64,000 nucleotides of DNA, taken from assembly GCA_012934845.2 (NCBI GenBank), contig WNNJ02003050.1:62001-126000 (forward strand), given 5' to 3'. This document shows positions 42,984 through 54,905 of the stretch, piece after piece. Position numbers and translations under genes: made by a program. Below the pieces are notes generated by a model. The model did no database searches. It saw only the letters and a program-made list of their open reading frames with translations, and had not been told where the DNA came from. Source of the stretch: Pomphorhynchus laevis. Lineage: Eukaryota > Acanthocephala > Palaeacanthocephala > Echinorhynchida > Pomphorhynchidae. Numbering within the stretch: the first letter of the stretch is position 1; every line of letters begins with the position of its first letter.

Positions 42984-44325
42984 ATGGATGTTTTCATTTG
43001 AATTAATTATTGATGTTTGAAGATAAAATGCTGTAAAATTTGACATTGGAGTCAATTATTTGATTTTTGAAATACTGCAGTAAGATATCTGAGGTGTAAA
43101 TTTAAAGTTTACAAGTGTCTCAAAAATAGCTACACGAAAAAAGAGTTATTTTTTGAAGAAACAGATGAGCAGTATTAAATATAATTTAATAAAATAAATT
43201 GAAAAGCCACAAGTATTTACCTGCATTATAACGAACATAAAAAATTTGTAATTTTTCACACAAATGATTAATAATTTAAGAATAAAGAAGATTAAAGTGC
43301 ATCTAAACTTCTATTTAACTCTACCTTTACAATAACGTGAAGTTGAATAAAATTCAAAGATTACTAGGTCGAACTTGGCATGGATTTGAGTGGCTTCGAC
43401 CATAAATTGGTCGTAGATTGAAAAACATTAAAACATAAATGTTGCATATATTTCTCTAAACTTGACCGCTTTGCATTAATGGCGGTATTAGCATATCTGT
43501 CAATAAAGGCCATTTCACAAAACCAAAGGCAGCGCGTTCGTTTACCTGTTGTATAATTATTTTGATAATTATTTATAATCTATAAAGTAACCATAAAGAG
43601 TGGTTACAGCTGAGTAATCATGAGAATTCAGTGATTCTATGTAAAACACTAAGATTCCTACATTTTTTGTAGTATTGGTATTAAAAATGAAATACCCTGA
43701 TTTTATAAAACAGGAGTATATATTTTATGGCACACGTTCGCAATCATAGGGATGAAGTGAGTTTAGCCTGTTAAATATAGCGCACAGAACTCGCAGCCCA
43801 TCCTCTATTCAGATTTTAAAGAAAATATCCCTTAGTGAGAGAGTTGAATCATATAGACATATCCATAGTGACGGGCCTCGCATGAAAATTAACGGTTTTA
43901 ATTGATTTTTAAAATATGAAAAATGAAAGGAAAAAGAAGAACATAATGATAGTAATTCTCCTTCCCCTTCCCTAGATCGTATTTCATTTGAATACATCAA
44001 AATAATTAATTTGATGAACTGTGGATTTAGAGTTTTATATAAAATAGGTTTAACTTCGAAATAAAAATATGTGTCGTGCGCAGCGCATGCATTGCATTTG
44101 ATAAACGTGACATTTAGGTATAAACTTATTTTGGTTTATTGACCCTTTAATTTCTGGTTCTAAAACATTTCGCAATGATAATGCATAAATTCTAAAGTTT
44201 GCACATTTTTAATAATAAGGACTTTATCAATATAATCACAAAAACATGCAAACGTAGTTAGTCAAAAATTAGTGTAAGGACAGAAACGGAAGATCATCAG
44301 AATTATCGACTTTTGTACCAAATTC
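42984..44325. other. Intergenic, no gene seen
   Basis: CGACCATAAATTGGTCG (43398-43414) is a small hairpin. The open frame 43809-44000 (-) has no motif. Nothing else recognised up to the LINE 3' end. Confidence 0.35.
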
Positions 44326-44339
44326 TCTTTTTCCAACAA

Positions 44340-46800
44340 TTATGGCCTCAAATCCATAGGGATCTGAGCCCTCCAACCAATCCAACACGCCGCTTTCCGA
44401 CTGAACCACCCGGGGTCTTTCACCCCCCGAAGAGACCAGTCGGCGCGGACTATGTTGGGTAAGCGAGAGACGAGGAGCTTAAGAAACCTTAGTCTTTGCT
44501 CTGGGGGACGTCCTCTAGAGAAGAAGACTAATCCCGAGATAGCCCAAGTGCCCCAGAGGCGCACCTGGGTTTTCCCATTCAACGACAGATGCTGGGCCCG
44601 TTTCAGAGCCCAACTAGCTCTCTTCAGGACACGTTTAAGTCTATCCAGGTCAGCTTTCGCCTACCAGTTCACCGAAACGGTGAACCCCATGTATTTTACT
44701 TGACTTGTAAAGGTAGGGAGAGGATTAGAGGCAAATAAAGGGCTAGAGCAGAGAGTGCTAGTCTCTTAAGCTTTTGCTTCGTTGCAGGGGAGCCATGAAA
44801 GACAACCACCTGCGATTTGGCTGAGTTTAGAATAAGATTGGACCTGGGTAATTGGTCTTTTAATCTTAAAAAGAAACGGCTGAAGTTAGAGACTACGTCC
44901 TTACACCTGCGTCCAGAGAACATGGCTGTGGTGTCATCAGCGTACACAACTAGACGTTGATCACGCTGTTTAAATATTTTGAAGAGATTTATGGAGGCAG
45001 CAAGATACAAGATAGGAGAAAGATGGTAACTTTGAGGCACACCCGTAATAGGGTAGAACTGACGCGCATCAGGGTCGTCTTCATAATAAAATCGCTTAGT
45101 GTACAACAGTACCTCCACCCTGTTAACAATTCTCGCTGGCAACCCGAGGGACCTGAGAGAAGAGATAACAAACGGAATGGAGATGCGGTCAAATGCAGCA
45201 GAAAAGTCAAGGAAAACAGCCATAGCAAGTTGATGGCTATTCTCCTGACAGAACTGATGCACTTCACCTACTGCTGAATGGACCAAGCGACCTTTGACGA
45301 ACCCATGGAAACCAGGTGGGATTAAGTTACGCCTACTTAAATGATCGCGGATTCTACGCGCAAGCGCTTTTTCGTAGATCGATACGAGGGAATTCAGAAT
45401 CGAAATGGGCCGCAGGTCTTTAGGACAAGAGACCGGATATTTCTTAGGTATAAAAATTCTTCGACTTATGTTGATGCCGGCCACATCGGATGGGGTGGCT
45501 AATAGCATTGTGACGGCCACCTCCCTTCTTTGATCGGCTGTCAAAAGCTGACAGACACGAGAAGAGAGTGGAGCGACGTTTTTGGAGGTGCCCGGAAGAG
45601 GCCCCCAGGCATTGAGTATATCTGGAACAGATAGATCTCTACTCCTGAAGTCTCCCCAATGCGGGATTGGTTGCGGTGATTGAGTGGCTCCATAGTTGTG
45701 CAGAGATATTGACTCCTCCAAAACTCTAACAAGACCAATACTTCCGATCCACCCAAATGCTCTATCCCTCCAACAAACAAACTTCTCTTTCTTGAATATC
45801 TTCCAGAAAGAAGACTGAGAAGTGTTAAGACGAGCAATACTCGCCTTATCCTTACTCAGCTGGAACCAGTACCTGGTACGCCAGTATTCTTTTGAGAGCG
45901 TCAGTTTGGCGGAAGAAGATAGGTCAGGGAGGTACATCAGTTTGGCCAGGACCTTGAGTTTTGTCGGAGTGGGACTGAAAATACGACCTTTATAGGTAGT
46001 CGATAATAACGCGGTGGCTTGCGAAGAGAGATAGGAATTAAATCCGGTTAAACTCTCATTGCCAATTCGGGGGAAGCGTTGGATAGCTGCTTGGAAGAAA
46101 TCCACTATGATGGGATCAAAGTGGAATCTTCTACGAAGCAGGGAATCCTCTTCTATCCGCCAACGAATCAGGTCATGATAGGTGGACAGATGTTGCCGCG
46201 ATTGCTCTGTGCAGAAGGGTTTAAGCAACCACTTCTCATGGAGCAATAATAAGTCTAGGAGGGAATTCGTTGATGTGCAATGAAAGGTGGGTGACGGTGG
46301 TTTATGAATAAGATAACCGTTCCTGGCTCTGCGGAGTGCTGCATTAATCCAACGACCAGTTCTGTCGTTGAAGTCGCCTAGTACCATGTCGTAGCCTCCA
46401 TCCATTATCCCATCCAGGAGGTCACGGTTCTTGTGAATCTCTCCAGGACGAATATAGACGTTGCCAAGATTGAGGCGTTTACCGTTCTTAACGATTGATA
46501 CTACTAAACAAGACAGGGCTGGACATAAGTAGTTTAAAATGAGGGAGGATCTTAAGGAGCATTTAACTAAGGTCAAGAGTCCTTGAGATGAAGAGGAGTG
46601 AGGAAGGGTTATGTACGGAGTATATTGGGTATAAATGTGCTTAGGGATAAATCGAGTAATGTCCTAGGGGAGACGGATAGACCGCGTCTCCTGAATGACT
46701 ATAACATCTGCGTCTCTATCAGATAGAAGCCTAAGGGCAGAAGCAACTCCCGAATTCTACTGAAGAATATTCAGTGAAAAAGGCTCGGGCTTACTCACAA
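44340..46800 (-). pseudogene. LINE ORF2: endonuclease-reverse transcriptase
   Basis: N-terminus (46790-46577) has the APE-EN start NILQ-stop-N and VIVIQETRS. MVLGDFNDRTGRW at about residues 63-75 of the long frame (44696-46576) is the catalytic GDFN motif. RT blocks follow: DLRPISILNSL, GFHGFVKGR, AVFLDFSAAFDRI, GVPQSYHLSPIL (GVPQGSPLSPIL in the other copy) and VVYADDTTA. The last ~80 residues continue in another frame to DLRP-stop at 44340. At least three breaks: an amber at 46761-46759, a frame change near 44690, and an altered GVPQGS motif. Confidence 0.8.
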
Positions 46801-46946
46801 TTGTGATAGATTAGTTGGACGGGAGAAGCCAACCTAGACAGAGTCAGGAGTTTGAAGGTTGCCCTTCTCACCACTAGCCCTGTCAGGGGTCAGTACTCTC
46901 TGGGCAATATCTTCATTTCCCAGGCCATAGAGAAGCTTCCCGATTT

Positions 46947-48239
46947 TTAATGGGGGATGGTCCGGGCGGACGCGGCCCTCTTCTTTGATTTGGGGACTAC
47001 CACATCTGCCGGCGTAGACGGAGCTGCCAGGAAAGCACCCAGCAGTGGAGATAGTATTTGTTGCAGTTGTGAGAAGATAATCTTTTTTGTGTTATCCAAT
47101 AGAAAGAGGATGTCTTTATCGGACATTCTTTCGTTTGAGACTGAATCCGAGGCAACTTTAGAATATGATTGAATTCCGGAAGAAGAGGCAGAGGTGTGCC
47201 TGTTACGATACTCTTTGAATGAGCGACAACGGCGGGACCACGCTGGGTGGTCACCGCCACAATTGCTGCATACAGGATTTCGGTACATTTGACGTCGTTC
47301 AGCAAGGAAGGACAGGCTTTCATGCAAACACCACATCGCTTTTCATCCTTACAAGTGGAGGCCCAATGCCCCCACTTGTGGCAGTTGTTGCAATGCGGGA
47401 AGGTAATGTTATTTGAATCTATTAAAGTGAATCGTAAATTATATCCCATAAAGGGGTTAACAGCGTTGGAGCATAGCGTAAGTCCATATTCCAAGTCACA
47501 GGAGGTAAATGCAACAGGTAGCGCCACACCAGACTTAGACTTAAGAGGCCTGATCAAGCCAAGTTTGAAGAAATTTTTCTGGTGATCCAAATCCGAAGGT
47601 TCGAGGAATGACGGAAAATTATTAATTTTGACAGTAGCCTGTATAGGCTTAAGCTCCAGCGTCCCAGATTGGGTCAGGAACTTATCAAAGAATTAATTAT
47701 AAGCAACCATCAAGTCATGTGTTGCAAATGAGATTCTGATAGAGTTATTATGAATTTTAAAGTTGTTGAATAATACCCTCCCAGGGTAGTCAGGAGTGAA
47801 TTTTTGTAGAAAAATATTGAACAGGTGATGGCGTTTAACTGGTTTAGTAGAAGTGATTATTGTTAAATTTTGCAGTTTTTTAATAGGGGGAGTTCCCCAT
47901 AACGTTAGAAGCAAGTGAAAAATTACTCACGTGGTCGGTAGTTGAACTTAAAATTGAGTTTACCTTGTCCATATTTGAATCCAAAGTAGTAGCATTCCTT
48001 ACCCCAGAATTGTTTGTAAAGCAATTGTTCTTAGACTCAATTGAAACTACGTCAACCAGATTATTGCTGTCCAAAATTTCGTCTTTTATAGTCGTTATTT
48101 GGTTTGAAAAAAAACCTCCCTTTTGTCCTCTCCCATAGAAAAACCAGCATTTTTTGTCCATTTTTGCACAATTCAGAATTCTTTGTAGCTCCAACACTGC
48201 ACTTTTTGCACGGCATTTTTCCACAATTTTTTTGCACAT
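46947..48239 (-). pseudogene. LINE ORF1: zinc-knuckle gag-like protein
   Basis: N-terminal part (48239-47880) is Ser/Asn-rich. A middle RNA-binding-like part (47914-47693, HHLFNIFLQKFTPDYPGRVLF) matches the other copy (KNLFNIFLREFTSSYKKRILF). The C-terminal part has knuckle 1 CNNCHKWGHWASTC, knuckle 2 CGVCMKACPS... and knuckle 3 CSNCGGDHPAWSRRC. The frame shifts between these parts, so the copy is broken. Confidence 0.75.
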
Positions 48240-48394
48240 TTTTGATTTTTCAGTAAATGTTAATTTTATAATAATAAGGAATATCTTAAATAAATAACTT
48301 AATAACCACTAAATAACTAAAAAAGATACAGAAGAAAAACAAAGACACGACAAACCATATCAAGATATTCAGTTTTCACAATATTGTCACGGCA

Positions 48395-49478
48395 TCACGT
48401 CCATCGGGATCTGAGCTCTCCAGCCAATCAAACACGCTGCTCTCCAACTTAATCACCGGAGGTCTTTCACCCCTGACGAGTAAATTGAGGCGGACTTTGC
48501 TTTTTACAGGATACGTTTAAGTCTATCCAGGTCAGCTTTCACCGACCAGTTCACCGTAACAGTGAACACCAGGTATTTAACTCGACTTGTAAAGGTAGGG
48601 AGTGGTTGATTAGTCAATAAGGAAGATAAAGCTGAGAGTGCTGGTCTCTTTAATTTTTTCTTTGTCGCAGGGGTGCCATGAAAGACAACTACCTGCGATT
48701 TGGATGAATTTAAAATAAGATTGGATAGGGTCTGCTGGTTTGTTTATCTTAAAAATAAGCGGATAATATCCGAAACTACAACATATTTGCATCTACGACC
48801 AGAGGACAAGGCTGTGGTATCATCAGCGTATACCACAAGATGTTGATCACATTTAAAATTCTTGAATAGTACAATGGAGGCAGCAAGATATAAGAAAGGA
48901 GAAAGTGGGGAGCCTTGAGGCACACCCGTAATAGGGTAGAACTGCCGTGCATCAAGGTCGTTTTCATTGTATAACCGCTTAGTGTACACCAATATCTCCA
49001 CTCTGTTAACAATTCTTGCATGCAACCTTAAGGACCTGAGATAAGAGATAACGAAGGGAATGGAGGTGCGGTCAAATCCAGCAGAAAAGTCAAGGAAAAC
49101 AGCAACATTGAATTGATGACTGTTATCCTGACAAAACTAATGCATTTCATCTATTGATGAATGGACCGAGCGCCCTTTGACAAACCCATGAAAACTTAGT
49201 GGGACCAAGTTAAGCCAACTTAAATAGTCGCATATTTTACGCGCAAGCATAAAATTCGTAGATGGAGATGAGGGAGTTTTGAATCGAAATGGGCCGCAGG
49301 TCTTTAGAACATGAGAACGGACTACGTTTGGGTAAAAAATCTACGACTAATATTGATTCCGGCTGCATCGGATGGTGATGCTAAAAGCATTATGACGATT
49401 ACTTCTCTTCTTTGATCGGCTGTCAAAAGCTGACAGACCCGAGAAGATAGCGGATCGACGGATTTGGAGGTGTCCGAA
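48395..49478 (-). mobile_element. 5'-truncated, internally deleted LINE copy
   Basis: RT region of the same family: GVPQGSPLSPFLYLAAS and VVYADDTTALSSGRRCK in the frame 49025-48744, with homology running from about 49478 to the DLRP end at 48395. An internal deletion of ~150 bp removes sequence equivalent to 44460-44620 of the neighbour. It sits head-to-tail upstream of the 44.3-48.2 kb copy, separated by about 150 bp. Confidence 0.8.
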
Positions 49479-50685
49479 ACTTTAAGTTACCGGCAATCCA
49501 ATTAACAGGTTGCCAGATCTTCGAATAAATTTTACGGTAGACTATTTAAGAAATTGGCAAGCAGCTGTTTAGCTTGTCAAGTTAAAGTATGATCATGTCC
49601 TACCTAAACAAATATTTATGGTTTGCTACACGACGGTTGATTATCCGCGAAAATGCTTATTACGAATTGAACTTACAAGCATGATAGCATGGTTCATGTA
49701 GTAAATGCACAATTTTAACAATACGTTTTAATGTCAAGTAAACCCGCATTAGCGGAGAAAAACACAAATCTGCTATTTTTATTGCTACTTGAAATTAAGA
49801 TAGTATCCTTAAAATTTAAACTGATGCAATTCTAAAAACATTCTTTAGAGGATTACTTGCCGTCGCTATCAAATTACATAATCAATTATAATAGCATAAG
49901 TTATATTTTGTCAAGTATATTTCGTCTAGGAAATATGTAAATAAACATGACGCGTTCTTGTTTAATAACCGTATAGGTGAGTCGTCCTTTAAGGAATATA
50001 TAATGTGAACCGTTAATCAACAAATGACAAGAGATTTATGCACAATTTACTGGAAAATAATCAACATGAGAGTAATTCATTGTTACTTTTGATTTTTTTT
50101 GCGAATCCAAAACATAACGACGGTTGCAGCGACCCCGCGTGCAACAAATCTCAGTCACTAATAGATAAAAGTTGCTGAACACTACTATTAGATTTGTTTT
50201 TCGTCGGCGCTACAAAAAACTTACAATAAATGTTTATTGTCTTTAACACACAATGGTCTATCATAAGAAAAAATAAATTACCAGTAACTTTGCAGTTTTG
50301 TTCATAAGCAAGCAAACATGTGAGGATTTCCCTACAACATATAGATATACAATATACGCAAGTAATCTCTCTAAGCTGTAGCAGTAAAAATGCTGCAGTA
50401 TATATAGTTGAACGTTGAGAGCCAATTTGCTTCGATATTTATGTAACCTAGAATTTTAAACCAGAGTCATTTGTTCGGAATTAAAAACTACTAATTTAGC
50501 AAAACGCTTACATTCCGTGGGATCTGTAATTAAGCAAACATAGCATTATTTATGGTGTGCATACATTTCAACATCATAATAGACATTTCAGTATCTTGTG
50601 TAAATGTTATATAATAATATTAATTATTAAAGAAAAACGAATCATTTTGCTCCCCAAAATGTAATCTCTGATTTAAGATTTTTTA
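49479..50685. other. Intergenic, no feature seen
   Basis: No open frame, repeat partner or structure recognised on either strand. Confidence 0.35.
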
Positions 50686-50689
50686 TAAA

Positions 50690-50800
50690 AATCTTATAAC
50701 AATTATTTATTTTATTTTTTAATTATAAATTTAGTTTTTATGTTTTGTTTATTTGATAATTATATTAAATACGTAGACCCAGTTAGCTGATATGATCGAT
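50690..50800 (-). repeat. Family A 5' end fragment
   Basis: GTTTATTTGATAATTATATTAAATACGTAGACCCAGTTAGCTGATATG is the complement of the left end of the 22.2 kb copy and resembles 39715-39780. The structured part is missing. Confidence 0.55.
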
Positions 50801-51651
50801 TCTTCAAGCATTGGATTTCATTTTATTAATATTTACTAAAAAAGTTAGTTTAATAAAAAATTATTGAAATTTATAATTTATTAATTAATTAATTTTTACT
50901 TGATTTTTAAATTATTAAAATAGTTTTACAAAATTTAAAATATAGCCTTAAAAATTGTTAGAAAATATTTGTTTTTAAAAATATTTATTATTTCATTAGC
51001 CAATGTTTTTATTTTTACTTTATGGATGTAAAATTTTACTAGAATTAATCGTTAAACTTTAAATGAAAATTACCTTTACATAATTTTTAAATGACTTTAA
51101 AAAATTAAATTAATTAAATTAATTTTAATTAATTTAAAGTAGTAATTAATTACAAATTTTTCTTATGTGTTTCTTAACAATTAACATAATCAAATTAATT
51201 TTTTAGGAAAATTAAAAAGCTATTCTCGTAAACAAGAAAATCGTTTTTTCTTATTTTCATTTATGAAAAAATGAGTTTATCTAAAGAGTATATATTACGA
51301 TGTATGAATATCTAGTTGCAACCAGGTAACATTGTTTGTTGGCAAAGCTGCTTAAAAAGTATGATTGACTGACATTTATTAATTACCAGCTGATCAGTGG
51401 CGTTGTGTACACATTTTCATTTGTACAAAAATGACTTATTAATATTGTCTTATGTTTAAAGTATGGTTTAATATGGTTTAAATATGGTTACCAAAAAATA
51501 TTATTTAAAGATATTATTTATATTTGAAAATTCTTATTCATGGAAATAATATTTATATCTAAAAGGATATTATTTAGATACGAGTATTTATATTTTTTCA
51601 ACGTTTAATAGCAAATATAATGATTGACAGATAGTTATACAATGCGTATGA
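50801..51651. other. Intergenic AT-rich sequence
   Basis: 50820-51200 is low-complexity (TTAATTAA-type). 51200-51650 shows nothing recognisable before the transposon's terminal repeat. Confidence 0.35.
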
Positions 51652-53364
51652 AATTATCATGCAAATATGTACTTTTACGATTAAATTATGTACTTGTATC
51701 TAATAACTATGAAATTTGCAAATGTTATTCTTTATTAACCTTCGACTTAGACTGCAATAAACTAAATTGTCTGCAGTTAAGAGTAAATATGTAATGCCGA
51801 TTTTATCGATTTTTAGCATTTATAAGAGTATGACGTTATTATGCAGCATATATTATTTTTTATTTGAATGACTTTTCTTCCAGAGTGGAATTTCTCCAGC
51901 TATAAAATTGAATAAGTAGACATCAAACAATTGTTACTTTTACGATTAAATTGTGTACTTTTATCTAATAACTATGAATATTGCTATCGATTTTTAGCAT
52001 TTATATGTGAATGACGTTATTATGCAACATATAGTTTGCTATAAAGTAGAAGCTGCTTTTGCTTTTGGTAGCGATGGGACGCGGTAAAGATCTTTCGCCC
52101 GATGAAAAAGACATAATAATGCACCGTCTAGCAGAAGGTATAATCTCCCTGGAGATTTCGAAATAAATGAAAAGAGATCATCGGACGGTAAAAAAGCTAT
52201 CTCAGGCATCAGTCATGTTAGGCAACGAAATGAACGAAATAAATTTTGTACAATTTCTAATCGTACATTGCGCACCCTGAAGTATCAAATGGCCAGGCAT
52301 CCTCTAAGTTTAAGTGCCCAGATATTTGCATATGCAAAAATAAAAGATACAAAACGCAACACTCGCTGCAGAATTTTGCGAAGTTTGGGTTCCGTAAGAA
52401 GCGCAAAGCGATAACCCGTTATATCAAACATTAATATGGAGAAACGTATAGCGTGGACACTTGAAAATATGAAAACTGACTTCACAAAAGTCATCTTTAG
52501 TGATGAACCTAGAGCAACATTGGATAAACCGGACGGATGGGCGAGAGCATGGCTAGCAACATCTACGTCGCAGCCGATTCGAGGAAGACGCTAACAGGGT
52601 GGCGGCGTAATGATTTGGGCCGCAATTGTAAACGACACAATAATAGGACCTTTCCGTGTTCCTGACGGCGTGAAATTGAACGCTCATTCATACTCGGAGT
52701 TTCTCACTCACATTTTCTGCCATGGTATCGCATGCAGATCCGTAATGGGGCAAGCAACTTGGTTTTTATGCAAGACTGCACCCGCACATGTCGCTAAATA
52801 CACTATGGAATTCCTGGAAGGAAATGGGATAGAAAACTCTAAAATAATAAAATGGCCTCCGTCGTCACCTTATTTGAACCCCATTGAAAATTTATAGTCA
52901 ATGCTTAAGCTCAAAGTATACGCAAATAACAAACGATTTATCGATAAAAACGAACTGTGGACTAAAATTACTAAAGCCGCGATTAAAATAACTCCAGTGG
53001 ATATAAAAAATTCAATGGACAAACGGCTTATACGTTTGTTAGAGTCTCGAGGTCGCTACATTAATATGTAAACTTTTTCTAACAATTGTTTGATGTCTAC
53101 TTATTCAATTTTATAGCTGGAGAAATTCCACTCTGGAAGAAAAGTCATTCAAATAAAAAATAATATATGCTGCATAATAACGTCATACTCTTATAAACGC
53201 TAAAAATCGATAAAATCGGCATTACATATTTACTCTTAACTGCAGACAATTTAGTTTATTGCAGTCTAAGTCGAAGGTTAATAAAGAATAACATTTGCAA
53301 ATTTCATAGTAATTAGATACAAGTACATAATTTAATCGTAAAAGTACATATTTGCATGATAATT
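51652..53364 (+). mobile_element. Tc1/mariner-type DNA transposon with ~284-bp terminal inverted repeats
   Basis: Left terminal repeat 51652-51935 and right 53081-53364 are near-identical inverted copies (both start inward with AATTATCATGCAAATATG and end ...CATCAAACAATTGTT). A third, shorter copy of the inner part, in the left orientation, lies at 51936-52030 (TTACTTTTACGATTAAATTG..., GACGTTATTATGCA). The transposase gene between them is broken. The expected TA target duplication is not obvious at these ends, so the true termini may lie a few bases inside or outside. Confidence 0.85.
52074..53071 (+). pseudogene. Tc1-like transposase, inactivated
   Basis: Starts MGRGKDLSPDEKDIIMHRL, a typical Tc1-family helix-turn-helix opening, but an in-frame TAA follows at codon 31. 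Later blocks: VIFSDEPRATLDKPDGW (first Asp of DDE), GGGVMIWAAIVN, MQDC in a shifted frame (second Asp), and PPSSPYLNPIENL (Glu), where the normal Trp codon after ENL is TAG. C-terminus ...ESRGRYINM-stop at 53069-53071. Roughly 330 codons with several stops and frameshifts; DNA cut-and-paste transposase by family, non-functional here. Confidence 0.8.
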
Positions 53365-54905
53365 CCATTGTCAACCACAATTAATTTTGCCAGTAACATT
53401 TTGATAAATAATAATCCATTATGTTGGTTTCTTAATAAAGATGACTGGAATAATTTGTTGGTTCTCTGCACTCAGAAATGTAAATTTTTATTTGGATCTC
53501 AAGTGTGGGACCATATTGATGATTTAGCCATTGGAAATCCACTAGCGCCTGTACTAGCGGAAATTTATATGAGGTACTGGGAGTCAAGATTTGTTAAAGA
53601 ATTTAATTTTGTTATTAATTGGTATCGTTATGTAGACGATGTTTTTATTGTCTGTGAAAACAATGTTAATGACCACTATTTGTTAAGTGAATTTAATGCA
53701 AAAGACCCACATAGACAGTGGAATGTTGGTTTAGAAACCGAAACTGGTTTACCTTTCTTAGATGTTTTAATTTTTAAAGATTCTAATCAAATATATCAAA
53801 CTAAAGTTTTTCGGAAGACCGAACTATTACCTTAAATTACATCTTGGAACTCCTTAGTACCCAAAAATGGTTGATTGCAGCTGCAATGTCACTTTTTCAC
53901 CGAGCTAGAATGATTTGCTCGGATAACAATTTATTAAAAGAGAGTTATTCGATTATTCGTTTTGGTTTGGTCAACAGGGGTTTTCCCGAATGGGCTATTA
54001 AAAAAGCTTAATATAAAAGTTGTGATGTTGTGAAAAGAAAGAAATATTTGGGACCTTCGAAACAAAAAATATATCTAGGAATTCCTTTTATTAATAAAAA
54101 ATGGAACTCCTTATTTAATAAATTTTTATATAAAAATAAAATATCTAGTAATACTACGGATGTAATAATTTACAATAGAAAATTGCCTAAATTGCATAAA
54201 ATTTTTTAATTAGAACCAAAATTTAATAAAATGTCCGTTGTCTATAAGAACCCTGTGATAACTGCTCCTCCTCTTATATTGGTCAAACTGGACAAGGATT
54301 GGTAAAGCGTATGTCACAACATAAATATAATATTACACGGGGTAATATGCTGGGTGCTATATCACAACATGTATTGAATTTAGGTCATAATATGAACTTT
54401 GATGACGATTCAATTTTATCATATGAAAGTGATTATCTTTCTGGTATAATACAGAAGGCATATTTTATTAATAAGAATAACATTTTACCTAATAATAAAT
54501 CTGATTTTAATTTGAAAATTTCCAATTAGTTTTTAATTAGTTGTAAACCTTATTGAACTTGGTTAATTATATTTGTTTGATTTGTTTGTTTTTTTGGTAT
54601 CTATTTTACGTAATATTTATTTTATTTCATTATTATAATTTTTGATAATTTTTTTGAGTAATTTAATATATTTTTTCCTTTTAATCTTGGGTTGCGGTTC
54701 TTGTTCTTTGAAATTTGTTTTTTTTACAAAAAAACCATATATAGAATGTGTGTGAATGTGTGTTTGTAATGTTTTTCTTTAAAGTTTTTCCTGTTTTATT
54801 GTAATTTGTATAAATAGCAACTTTAGTAATTTTTTGTATTTTCCTGACGATGATAGCAGTAGCTATCGAAATATCGGACATAAACGTTTTGTTGTATTAA
54901 ATAAA
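53365..54905 (+). mobile_element. Penelope-like element, 5'-truncated (RT + GIY-YIG endonuclease)
   Basis: Reverse transcriptase part at 53400-53830: HIDDLAIGNPLAPVLAEIYM (template-binding block), NWYRYVDDVFIV (catalytic YVDD) and GLPFLDVLI followed by FRKT, the arrangement typical of Penelope-like RTs. A GIY-YIG endonuclease follows (CDNCSSSYIGQTGQGLVKRM at about 54250-54310, then QHVLNLGHNMNFD) and ends with a stop at 54527. The order RT then GIY-YIG is diagnostic for this group. The 5' part of the RT is missing, and the copy abuts the Tc1-like terminal repeat. A few frame breaks; not active. A hammerhead-like motif lies in the 3' region. Confidence 0.85.
54841..54892 (+). ncRNA. Hammerhead-ribozyme-like motif of the Penelope-like element
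   Basis: CTGACGA (54844-54850) fits the CUGANGA core. Stem II is GATAGC 54852-54857 with GCTATC 54862-54867, closed by AGTA. GAA 54868-54870 follows, then the self-complementary ATAT (stem III, 4 nt) and C54875 as cleavage-site base. Stem I is short: GGA 54876-54878 with TTC 54841-54843 (one wobble). One extra U (54851) separates core and stem II. Penelope-like elements are known to carry minimal hammerheads of this kind, which supports the reading. Confidence 0.6.

Larger units (their letters stand above)
44330..48245 (-). mobile_element. APE-type LINE (gag-like ORF1 + EN-RT ORF2), near full length
   Basis: Non-LTR retrotransposon of about 3.9 kb, same family as 59340-63250 (+). ORF1 encodes a nucleic-acid-binding protein with three CCHC-type zinc knuckles, and ORF2 an APE-type endonuclease followed by reverse transcriptase. 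This gag-like ORF1 places it among Jockey/I/R1-type LINEs; no RNase H domain is seen. Much less AT-rich than its surroundings, which marks the borders sharply. Several frame breaks make it inactive. A 5'-truncated relative lies immediately upstream in the same orientation (48395-49478). Confidence 0.85.

Noticed and set aside
44957-45277. ORFs opposite the LINE ORF2 and ORF1 (also near 47.0-47.6, 44.45 and 59.9-60.6 kb)
   Set aside because: Shadows of the LINE coding strand in a less AT-rich region where random frames stay open.
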